The translations under genes were made by a program, and so were the position numbers. The notes beneath the pieces were generated by a model. The model had not been told where the DNA came from. It was given only the letters and a program-made list of their open reading frames with translations, and searched no databases. From JASFBA01 sp034433695 (GTDB lineage Bacteria; Chloroflexota; Chloroflexia; DTKN01), in assembly GCA_034433695.1 (NCBI GenBank), contig DAOUAK010000038.1:4603-68602 (forward strand): a DNA stretch of 64,000 bases. Direction: 5' to 3'. Below are positions 18,838 to 26,335 of the stretch, piece after piece (within the stretch, counting starts at the first letter, position 1; every line of letters starts with the position of its first letter).

Positions 18838-20250
18838 CTACAGCTTCACCACCACCATACCCCCTGCCGAACGACCCCAGAGTTCGGGCCGGTACATCGG
18901 ATAGGCCTCGGCCGGCAGGGCGTGGAAGGTGCCGGCCGTCGTCGCCCGCGCCAGGTAGGTGAAAGTGTGCGGACCGGGGTCGAGTTCGTTGAAGAAGAGC
19001 GCCACGGCGTCATCGTACACATCCTTGCGGCTATAGAGGTAGTGGCCGGCCCCCTCATAAGCCCGGGCGGCGTAACTCGTGGTCGCCAAGCGCTCGTTCA
19101 GCCCTTCCAGCCCGGCCGGGAGGGGGTCGTAGAGGATGACGTAGTAGGCCATCTCCGGGAAGTTCACCGTCAGATGCACCTCCACCAGGTCGCCCACCCG
19201 GAGCGGCCCCTCGATCGGCTTCCCGCCGGGCCGGGTGTACGTCCGCTCCACCCGAACCCGGCCGGCCGGCCGGATCTCTTCCTCCACGCTATAGAGGCGC
19301 AGGACCACGGTGTAGTATAGCCGGCCGTTCCCGCCGTGGAGCAACCGTACCTCGTTTTCCCCGATCCGGAGGGCCGTGGCGGGCAATACCACCCTCGCCC
19401 CCTGTTCTACCTGGGTAAAGGCTCCCTCGGCCACCGTCTGCCCGTTCACATCCACCCGGTAGTTCTGCTGGTCCATCTGCATCTGCACGCTCAGCACATA
19501 GTCCGATAGCGCCAGCAGGGCATAGGAGGTTTCCTGGGTGGTGTTCCAGGCGTGGCCCCGACGCTGCCCCATCAGCCAGCGCACGACCTTGGGAATCAGA
19601 GGATGGTCCGGGCGGATGTGCACCAGTGCATCCAGGGCCAGTGCCGTCGAGCGTACCGAAGAGGACATGGTCTTCTCCCTGTAGTGGCCGTCCTCGATTC
19701 CGGTATCCCAGTAGGCCAGGTCGTCCTTCACCACGGCCTTTTCCGCCAACCTGTCCACCAGCAGGCCGGCCGTGGCATCGTCTCCGGCGGTGTAGAGGGT
19801 CAGGGCCAGCGCGGCCTGGCTAAAGGGGTCAAAGTCCTTCACCTCGCCGTTCAGCACCCGGGAAGCCAGTACCTGGGCCCGGCCCGGCTCCACGTGGCCG
19901 GCCGTAGCCAGAGCAAAGAGGGCATAGGCCTGGGTGCGGACATCCATCGTGTCCAGATGTTGGCGCAGGTATTCGGCCCCACGGGCGATCACGCCGTCGT
20001 CAATCTCAAAGCCGGCCTGTTCGGTCATCGCCAGACCGAAGAGGATGTAGGCCGTCTGGTAATCGTGGGAAGGATCGTCGAACCACCAGCCCCAGCCGCC
20101 GTCCTCGTGCTGGAAGCCGTAGAGTTTCTGCCGGCCGACGTCCACCATCTTGGGCAGGTCCGCCTCCAGGCGCTCGTTGCGTACCCCCAGGATCCGGAAA
20201 GCCCGACCGATGATCGCATTGGGGAGCACACGGCTCATCGTCTGTTCCGT
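18838..20250 (-). CDS. Alpha-2-macroglobulin, C-terminal part (continuation after in-frame TGA)
   Basis: This continues the reading frame of the gene starting at 24258; the two parts are separated only by the TGA at 20251-20253. The first residues after the TGA are TEQTMSRVLPNAIIGRAF, exactly what follows the thioester cysteine in bacterial macroglobulins. A thioester-domain alpha/alpha toroid follows (LYGFQHEDGGWGWWFDDP, YQTAYILFGLAMTEQAGFEI, YALFALATAGHVEPGRAQVL). The C-terminal beta-sandwich domains are VDVNGQTVAEGAFTQVEQGA and VGDLVEVHLTVNFPEMAYY. The ATG at 20238 can be read as an independent start but lies inside a conserved motif and lacks a good ribosome-binding site, so I reject a separate protein. 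If the TGA is read as stop, the fragment would be a toroid without its MG scaffold and unlikely to work. Confidence 0.85.
   Translation of the reverse strand, partial: TEQTMSRVLPNAIIGRAFRILGVRNERLEADLPKMVDVGRQKLYGFQHEDGGWGWWFDDPSHDYQTAYILFGLAMTEQAGFEIDDGVIARGAEYLRQHLDTMDVRTQAYALFALATAGHVEPGRAQVLASRVLNGEVKDFDPFSQAALALTLYTAGDDATAGLLVDRLAEKAVVKDDLAYWDTGIEDGHYREKTMSSSVRSTALALDALVHIRPDHPLIPKVVRWLMGQRRGHAWNTTQETSYALLALSDYVLSVQMQMDQQNYRVDVNGQTVAEGAFTQVEQGARVVLPATALRIGENEVRLLHGGNGRLYYTVVLRLYSVEEEIRPAGRVRVERTYTRPGGKPIEGPLRVGDLVEVHLTVNFPEMAYYVILYDPLPAGLEGLNERLATTSYAARAYEGAGHYLYSRKDVYDDAVALFFNELDPGPHTFTYLARATTAGTFHALPAEAYPMYRPELWGRSAGGMVVVKL
20224..20236 (-). promoter_or_regulatory. Possible bacterial SECIS hairpin downstream of TGA
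   Basis: On the minus strand, nucleotides 15-18 after the TGA (GAGC) pair with nucleotides 24-27 (GCUC) around the loop CGUGU. From memory of the bacterial SECIS consensus, the upper stem is at least 4 bp, a G occupies one of the first two loop positions, and the loop starts 16-37 nt after UGA. Here it starts 19 nt after, with G second. A 4-bp stem is common by chance in GC-rich DNA, so this is suggestive only. Confidence 0.35.
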
Positions 20251-20253
20251 TCA
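20251..20253 (-). other. In-frame TGA at the thioester cysteine codon (candidate selenocysteine)
   Basis: On the minus strand the codons read TAC CCC TTT GGC TGA ACG GAA CAG, that is YPFG-stop-TEQ. The conserved thioester motif of this family is GCxEQ, so TGA stands exactly where TGC or TGT is expected. It is codon 1336 of an otherwise open frame of about 1807 codons. Candidate explanations are selenocysteine insertion, a nonsense mutation, or a base-call or assembly error. Confidence 0.8.
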
Positions 20254-23200
20254 GCCAAAGGGGTAATCGATGAGGTACTCCAGGCCGTCCAGAAGGGCGT
20301 TCACCACCGAGGGCGAAAGGCGGATCTCCAGCGTGGTCACCTCGGGAATCGCCTTCTCCGGCAAGACGATGCGCTCGATGTGTTCGCCCTGGAATTCCCC
20401 GGCCCACGTTTCCACCCGGGGCACGGCAAAGGGGCGCACCGGAATCGCGTACTGGACGGCATCGCTCAGGCCCCCGCCCCGGGCGTAGGCGGTGACGGTG
20501 ACGGCGCCCAGGGTGCCGGCTTCCAGGGCCCAATGGAGTGGGGCCGTTTCCCCGGCGGCCAGGCTTAGCGTCTGGGTAAGCGGGCTATGGAGGGCCAGAC
20601 CCTGGGGAAGCAGGCCGGCCTGGAGGGATAGAGGACCTTCGCTGTAGTTATGCAACGTGGCGGTCAGGGTGAAGGTATCGCCCTGGATGAGGAAGCGGGG
20701 GACGGCCGGCCGGATGACCAGCGGCTGGGTGACGGTGAGCGCCACCGTCCCCTCGCCCAGGCGCGTATCCACGGTGACGGCGCGGGCCAGCAGCCGCCAG
20801 CGGGTGAGCGAATCGGGCAGGCGCAACGTCACGACGGCCCGACCTTCGGCATCGGTCAGGATGCGGGGGTTCCAGTAGGCCGTATCGGGAAAATGGCGGC
20901 GCGGGTTGCCCACGTCAATGCCGTCGCCTCCACCGCCCCTCTCCGCCCCACCGAGTTCCCGCACCGGCTTGAGGGAGTGATAGGTGCGCACCAGGTTCGT
21001 CCGGCGGCTGTAGAAAGCCTCGAAGGGGTCCTGTGCCAGGTCCTGGGAAAGGGCGTAAATGGCCTCATCCACCACGGCCAGGGAAAGTTCGGCCTGCACC
21101 GGCCGGCCGGCTACATCGGTTACCTGAATGACGATTTCGGCCTCCTCCCGAGGCGCGTAGGTCGGGCGCTGCGGGGTAAGGGTCACCCGCAGGCGGCGCT
21201 CCTCCGGCGGAACGGCAAGTTCGGTACTGGCGATCAGGAGTTCGGCATCGGGGATACTGGTGTAACTCCAGTGGTCGAGCGGCTGGTTCGTCGGCCGGTA
21301 AATCTGCACCGTGACGAAAATGTTGGGGACAAAGTCGGCCTCCACGGGCAGGGTGATGGCGGTGACGGTTCCGCTCAACTCCACCGGCTGCATCCGCCGC
21401 ACCCGACCGCGCTCCAGGGTCAGGAGGGCCGTGCCGGTCACCGGCGAATGCACCAGAAGCCGGGCCGTCTCGCCCACAGTATAAGAGGATTTGTCGGCGC
21501 TGATGCTCAGGCCTCCGCCCTGCCCCCAGTCGACCCAGGGCGTAGCACCGGTGGGGTCATAGACCCAGATCCAATCCTCCAGTTCCTTTTCCCCCTGCAC
21601 CAACACCCGGAACCACCCCTGCCGATCCACACGCAGGGGGAGGCGAGCCTGGCCGGAAGCACCGGTGACGAGTTCTCCCTGGGCCACGGGGACGTATTTC
21701 TCTCCATCCCAGTGGTAGATGCCGCCTTGGAGCCGGGCGCCGGCCACTGGCCTTCCCAGGTAATCGTGCACTACCACCTCCAGAGGAATCTCCTCCCCAG
21801 GCGAGTAAATATGGCGTCCCAAGAGCAAGGCGGCACCCTGCGGGTTTCGGTATACCTCCACCAGGGCATGGCCGCTGACCGACTGACCGCTTCCGTCCTC
21901 CACCGTGGCCTCCAGGTCGAGGCGGGAAAGGTCGGGCGACCACCAGGAGTATTCGGCTATCCGGGCCGGGATACGCACCACCCAGCGCCCCTGGGCATCG
22001 GTAGTGCCGCCATAGTCCCCCTCCCGGTACAATTGGGCCCAGCAGTCGGAGGCATCCATCCCGCATTCCCATTCACCGTAGGCCTGCTTGTAGACGGTCA
22101 GTTTGACCGGGGCTCCGGTCACAGGCCGGCCGAAATAGTACTGGGCCTCCACGGTCACCGTGATCGTCTCGCTCAGGAGGTAGCGCCCGCGGTCGGTCGT
22201 CACGGTGACCTGATAATCGGGCTTGCGGTACTCTTCCACCTTGAGCGCCTGGCGGGTAACCTCTTCGCCCACGACCACCTCGACGTTATAGGTGCCCAGC
22301 GTTCCACCTTCGGCCAGGGCAAAAGAGGTGTAGGCGGTGCCGAATTCGTTCAAAGGAAGCACCTGGGTGGCCAGAACGTTATCGCGGGCATCGCGCAGGC
22401 GCACGGTGATCGGGGTGCCGGCCGGGGGCAGGGAGTAGAGGGCATCGTCATCGTTGCGGACGACAGCGCGGACGTGGACCGTCTGGCCGGGCCGGTAGAT
22501 AGGGCGGTCGGTATAGACATAGACGCGGAAAAGCCGGCCGGTAGGCGGGTTGGTGAGCCAGCCGCGCCAGGACCACCAGCCGCCCTGGGCATCCCACTCC
22601 GGCCCAAAGCCGCAGAGCGTCGTTTCGCCCTCCACCTCTCCCAGGGCGAGGAGCGGGTCGGTATCCCCCCCTACCGTTATCTCGAAGCGGCCCTGCTCCT
22701 CGGTCATACCCTGGCCGTAGAGCCGGCCGGAGCGGTCGTAGAGACGCACCACCATGCCAGGGCGGGGCTGACCGGTGGAGATGCGCGTGGCGTACCCGGC
22801 CACCTGATGCTGGGCGGTGGTGCCGAGGCCGGTGGAGGCTTCCTTGAGGAGGAGGGTATAATGGGTCAGCACGACGATCAGGCGGTCGCCGTGGCCGGTG
22901 GAGGCTTGGGGGGCCAGGACATAGAGGCCGGGAGGAAGGTCGGCCGGGAGGGTCACCTCCCTGTCCGTCTCCTCGGCTCTCCACTGGCGCACGATGGGCA
23001 ATCCTTCGATGGAGATGACCACCGGGCTCTTGAGGGAGGAGGTATAGTCGGCCAGGAGGCGTTCCATCGGGAGTTGATAGAGGACAAAGATGGGAGGACA
23101 GGAGGCCGAATCCCAGCGCTCGTACTGGATACGGCGGGGGCCGGCGGCATCCATAATCTGAATGTTGGGTCCGTAGCCAAAGTTCACCGCGGTCTGCCGG

Positions 23201-24258
23201 TAGTCGACCCGAAAGTTCCAGCGGAGCGGCTTCCGCAGGAGCGGGCTACCGTCGGCAGCACGGGCAGAAGGTTCCAGAAGCACCTGGTAGGTCTCCGAAG
23301 AAAGCTCCCCCGAAGGAACAAAGCGCAGGGCGGTTTTCTCCCATTCGAAGGTGCCGGCGAGGGTAGGGGTGATATGGAAGGCGGCCTCGACGCTGGCGTG
23401 GTCGGGTTCCCGGTCGAAGGTGATGCCGATGGTGCTGCAGGGCGAGGCCTTTCCTTTGGGGAAAACATCCACCACCCGCGAACGAGTGGTAAAGGTCCAG
23501 TGCAGCGGTTTCGCCAGGGTCATTATTCCGGCTTCATCCCGTGCCCCGGCATCCAGGGTGAGGGTATAGGTCGTCTCCACCTCCCAGCCATCTTCCGGCT
23601 CCAGAAGCAAGGTTCCTTTCGACCAGGAGAGGCGGTAGGGCGTCGCCGGCTCCAGGTGCAGGGCCTGTTCGATGGAGCGTGCGTCGACCGGATAGGGGAA
23701 GGAGAGAGATAGAGGGGCATCGGGATCGCGCCCCTGGGAGGCCCCGAGAAAGGTGGCAAAGGGCTGGGTGGTGAAGATGAGGCGAGGCGAGTTCCGGGCG
23801 CTGCGCACCTCGAGGATGTAGCGGGTTGCCGGTAGCCAGGCGGGGATGGGGGTCAGGGCCAGGGAACGTTCGTCCACGATCGTCCGGCGCAGGGGCACGC
23901 TCGGCGAGATCACGATCCGCACCGTCCTCGGGTCGATGGGGCGGTCGAAGGTGAGGACGAGAGAAGCCTGCAAGTGGGATGGGATCGGCCCGGTGCTTGT
24001 CAGGGGCGGAGATTTGCCCGGGGCGAAATCCTCCTGGAGGCGTTCCTCCACGAACGCCCACCAGCTGATGGCCGGTGGGACGGGGGTAGGGGTAGGGGCC
24101 GGCGTGGATGTGGGGGACGGGGTAGACGTCGGGGAGGCGGTTGGGAGTGGAGGAGGCGGAGCGGCCGTCTCCCAGACGGCCGGCAGGAGCACCAGAAACA
24201 GAAGGAGCAGGAAGCCGAGAAACGGAACGGGCGCGATCAGACGGATGGACCCTTTCAT
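20251..24258 (-). CDS. Alpha-2-macroglobulin family protein, N-terminal part up to in-frame TGA
   Basis: This part has 1335 residues before the TGA. The start ATG at 24258 is preceded by AGGAGG seven bases upstream; an in-frame ATG at 24300 lacks one. A membrane anchor or signal (residues 5-30) is followed by a Pro/Ser/Thr linker (about 33-60). MG-type beta-sandwich domains then follow through about residue 1000, including PIYRPGQTVHVRAVVRND and YLLSETITVTVEAQYYFG. MG7-like blocks are LSLAVVDEAIYALSQD and LPDSLTRWRLLARAVTVDTR. A Gly-rich stretch (GGAERGGGGDGIDVG) probably marks the bait region. Bacterial macroglobulins trap proteases at the cell surface through a Cys-Gln thioester. No penicillin-binding protein 1C partner is adjacent. 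Whether the protein is functional depends on how the TGA is read. Confidence 0.88.
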   Translation of the reverse strand: MKGSIRLIAPVPFLGFLLLLFLVLLPAVWETAAPPPPLPTASPTSTPSPTSTPAPTPTPVPPAISWWAFVEERLQEDFAPGKSPPLTSTGPIPSHLQASLVLTFDRPIDPRTVRIVISPSVPLRRTIVDERSLALTPIPAWLPATRYILEVRSARNSPRLIFTTQPFATFLGASQGRDPDAPLSLSFPYPVDARSIEQALHLEPATPYRLSWSKGTLLLEPEDGWEVETTYTLTLDAGARDEAGIMTLAKPLHWTFTTRSRVVDVFPKGKASPCSTIGITFDREPDHASVEAAFHITPTLAGTFEWEKTALRFVPSGELSSETYQVLLEPSARAADGSPLLRKPLRWNFRVDYRQTAVNFGYGPNIQIMDAAGPRRIQYERWDSASCPPIFVLYQLPMERLLADYTSSLKSPVVISIEGLPIVRQWRAEETDREVTLPADLPPGLYVLAPQASTGHGDRLIVVLTHYTLLLKEASTGLGTTAQHQVAGYATRISTGQPRPGMVVRLYDRSGRLYGQGMTEEQGRFEITVGGDTDPLLALGEVEGETTLCGFGPEWDAQGGWWSWRGWLTNPPTGRLFRVYVYTDRPIYRPGQTVHVRAVVRNDDDALYSLPPAGTPITVRLRDARDNVLATQVLPLNEFGTAYTSFALAEGGTLGTYNVEVVVGEEVTRQALKVEEYRKPDYQVTVTTDRGRYLLSETITVTVEAQYYFGRPVTGAPVKLTVYKQAYGEWECGMDASDCWAQLYREGDYGGTTDAQGRWVVRIPARIAEYSWWSPDLSRLDLEATVEDGSGQSVSGHALVEVYRNPQGAALLLGRHIYSPGEEIPLEVVVHDYLGRPVAGARLQGGIYHWDGEKYVPVAQGELVTGASGQARLPLRVDRQGWFRVLVQGEKELEDWIWVYDPTGATPWVDWGQGGGLSISADKSSYTVGETARLLVHSPVTGTALLTLERGRVRRMQPVELSGTVTAITLPVEADFVPNIFVTVQIYRPTNQPLDHWSYTSIPDAELLIASTELAVPPEERRLRVTLTPQRPTYAPREEAEIVIQVTDVAGRPVQAELSLAVVDEAIYALSQDLAQDPFEAFYSRRTNLVRTYHSLKPVRELGGAERGGGGDGIDVGNPRRHFPDTAYWNPRILTDAEGRAVVTLRLPDSLTRWRLLARAVTVDTRLGEGTVALTVTQPLVIRPAVPRFLIQGDTFTLTATLHNYSEGPLSLQAGLLPQGLALHSPLTQTLSLAAGETAPLHWALEAGTLGAVTVTAYARGGGLSDAVQYAIPVRPFAVPRVETWAGEFQGEHIERIVLPEKAIPEVTTLEIRLSPSVVNALLDGLEYLIDYPFG

Positions 24259-24395
24259 CGTGCACCTCCTGGACAACTCCGGTGAGACCTTTGCCCTCAT
24301 GTTACATCCGAAGTCATCCCGAGGGCCGACGTCAGGGGATTTGTTGGCCTACGTTTGTTCGACGCCAGGTAGACGGGGGCGTAAGGGAACGGCTT

Positions 24396-25337
24396 TCAAG
24401 AGGATGGCCAGCGCCAGGGTTCGTCCAGCAGGTGCACCTCCACCGTCTCGATGCCGTCCAGGCCTCGCAGGGCCCGGCGCACCTGCTCGGTGAGGTAGCC
24501 GGCCAGGGGGCAGGTAGGGCTGGTGAGCACCATATCTACCTCGGCCCGTCTTCCCTCCACCCGCACGTCGCGGATCAGTCCCATCTCCACCAAATTGCCT
24601 CCGACCTCGGGGTCGGGGATGCCGCGCAGGGCCTCCCAGGCCCGGGCCCGGACCTCGTCGGGCGGGGCAGGAGGAGAGAGGGGCGAGACACCGACCAGGG
24701 CCTCTTCCAGGGCACGTACCCGCTCTTCCAGCCGGCTGTAACGCTCCAGCACCTGGCTGAGGGCCTGCATCACCGGGTCGGGCAGGCGGCCGTGCTCCAG
24801 GTAGCCGGTGAGGTCGGCCGGTTCCCGGGGACCGGCCAGCCGGGCCGGCACCCCCACCACCGTGGCCCCGGCCGGCACCGACCGCACCACCACCGAACCG
24901 GCCCCGATGCGGGCATCGTCCCCCACGGTGATCGGCCCCAGGAGGATGGCCCCGGCCCCGATGACCACCCGGTTGCCCACCGTCGGATGACGCTTGGTCT
25001 TCTGCAGGCTGGTCCCGCCCAGGACGACCCCCTGGTAGAGGAGCACATCGTCGCCCACCTCGGCCGTCTCTCCGATCACCACCCCCATGCCGTGGTCAAT
25101 GAAGCAGCGCCGGCCAATCTTGGCTCCGGGGTGGATCTCCACGCCGGTCAGGAAGCGGTTGAAATGGGAAAGCAGTCGCCCCAGGAATTTGAAGCCGTGC
25201 CGCCAGAGGAAATGGGCCAGACGGTGCAACCAGATGGCATGGAGGCCCGGGTAGGTAAAGAGGACCTCCCAGACCGTGCGGGCGGCGGGGTCTTTGGCAA
25301 AGGCGGTGGCGATGTCCTCGCGCAGCATACGGAACAT
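24396..25337 (-). CDS. cysE: Serine O-acetyltransferase fused to a MIP18/DUF59-type domain
   Basis: This is a 313-residue protein. Residues about 1-195 are a CysE-type serine acetyltransferase (GVEIHPGAKIGRRCFIDHGM, VVIGETAEVGDDVLLYQGV, LGGTSLQKTKRHPTVGN, hexapeptide repeats), giving O-acetylserine for cysteine synthesis. A coiled linker (about 205-225) leads to a second domain at about 230-313. That domain has the MIP18/DUF59 pattern (WEALRGIPDPEVGGNLVEMG, then LTSPTCPLAGYLTEQ with C276), a family that works in Fe-S cluster assembly or maturation. CysE alone is usually about 180-270 residues, so the extra domain is a real fusion in one open frame. It lies 16 bases downstream of cysK. Coupling of cysteine supply to Fe-S assembly is inference. 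Confidence 0.9.
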   Translation of the reverse strand: MFRMLREDIATAFAKDPAARTVWEVLFTYPGLHAIWLHRLAHFLWRHGFKFLGRLLSHFNRFLTGVEIHPGAKIGRRCFIDHGMGVVIGETAEVGDDVLLYQGVVLGGTSLQKTKRHPTVGNRVVIGAGAILLGPITVGDDARIGAGSVVVRSVPAGATVVGVPARLAGPREPADLTGYLEHGRLPDPVMQALSQVLERYSRLEERVRALEEALVGVSPLSPPAPPDEVRARAWEALRGIPDPEVGGNLVEMGLIRDVRVEGRRAEVDMVLTSPTCPLAGYLTEQVRRALRGLDGIETVEVHLLDEPWRWPSS

Positions 25338-25353
25338 TTCGCGCTCCTGGGGA

Positions 25354-26280
25354 CTAATCCCCGAAGAGGTCGGTGCTCAGGTAGCGCTCCCCGGTATCGG
25401 GGAGGACGACGACGATGAGGGCCCCCGCGTTTTCCGGCCGGCCGGCCACCTGAAGGGCGGCATGTGCCGCCGCTCCGGAGGAGATGCCGCAGAGGATGCC
25501 CTCCTCGCGGGCCAGGCGGCGGGCCATGGCGATGGCTTCCTCGTCCTGGACCCGGATAATCTCATCCACCAGGTCCAGGCGCAACACCTCGGGGATGAAG
25601 CCGGCCCCGATGCCCTGAATTCGGTGGGAACCCCGTTGGCCGCCCGAAAGGACCGGAGAGCGGGCCGGCTCGACGGCGATGGCCCGGAAGGAGGGTTTGC
25701 GGGCCTTGATGACCTCGGCCACGCCGGTGATCGTCCCTCCCGTGCCCACGCCGGCCACCAGGATGTCCACCTGGCCGTCGGTATCGCGCCAGATCTCCTC
25801 GGCGGTGGTGCGGCGGTGGACGGCGGGATTGGCCGGGTTGCGGAACTGCTGGGGGATAAAGTAACGCGGGTCCTGGGCGGCCAGTTCCTCGGCCCGGCGC
25901 ACGGCCCCGGGCATCCCTTCATCCCCCGGCGTCAGGATGAGTTCGGCCCCTAGGGCCCGAAGCAGCCGGCGGCGCTCCAGGCTCATCGTCTCCGGCATCG
26001 TCAGCACCAGGCGGTAGCCGCGGGCGGCGCAGACCATGGCCAGGGCGATGCCGGTGTTGCCGCTGGTCGGCTCCAGGATGATCGTGTCGGGTCCGATGAG
26101 GCCGGCCTGCTCGGCAGCCTCGATCATGCTCAACCCGATGCGATCCTTCACACTGGAACAGGGGTTGAACGACTCCAACTTGGCCAGAACGGTGGCCCCA
26201 AGCCCCCGGGCGACACGGTTCAGGCGCACCAAGGGGGTGTTGCCGATCGTCTCGGTGATATCCCTGTAGATCCGACCCAT
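25354..26280 (-). CDS. cysK: Cysteine synthase (O-acetylserine sulfhydrylase)
   Basis: This 308-residue PLP enzyme makes cysteine from O-acetylserine and sulfide. Motifs are ETIGNTPLVRLNRV at the N-terminus, the PLP lysine in NPCSSVKDRIG (K45), the substrate loop LEPTSGNTGIALA, the phosphate-binding GVGTGGTITGV, and CGISSGAAAHAAL. The ATG at 26280 was chosen because GGAGG lies just upstream and the protein then begins right at the conserved fold; an ATG at 26313 adds 11 unconserved residues. It is encoded between glmS and cysE on the same strand, so it is probably in one operon with both. It supplies the downstream partner reaction for the CysE fusion. Confidence 0.95.
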   Translation of the reverse strand: MGRIYRDITETIGNTPLVRLNRVARGLGATVLAKLESFNPCSSVKDRIGLSMIEAAEQAGLIGPDTIILEPTSGNTGIALAMVCAARGYRLVLTMPETMSLERRRLLRALGAELILTPGDEGMPGAVRRAEELAAQDPRYFIPQQFRNPANPAVHRRTTAEEIWRDTDGQVDILVAGVGTGGTITGVAEVIKARKPSFRAIAVEPARSPVLSGGQRGSHRIQGIGAGFIPEVLRLDLVDEIIRVQDEEAIAMARRLAREEGILCGISSGAAAHAALQVAGRPENAGALIVVVLPDTGERYLSTDLFGD

Positions 26281-26335
26281 CGCTTTCCTCCGGAAGGTCC
26301 TCCAATCTGCCAATCCACTCCTCGAGGAAGGAGTA

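Noticed and set aside
18838..20238. Independent gene starting at the ATG after the TGA
   Set aside because: The conserved TEQ residues lie upstream of this ATG, no ribosome-binding site is visible, and the product would be a toroid without its scaffold.
20650..23712. 1020-codon open frame on the plus strand opposite the macroglobulin gene
   Set aside because: It is a GC-rich shadow frame; the minus strand encodes a clear macroglobulin.
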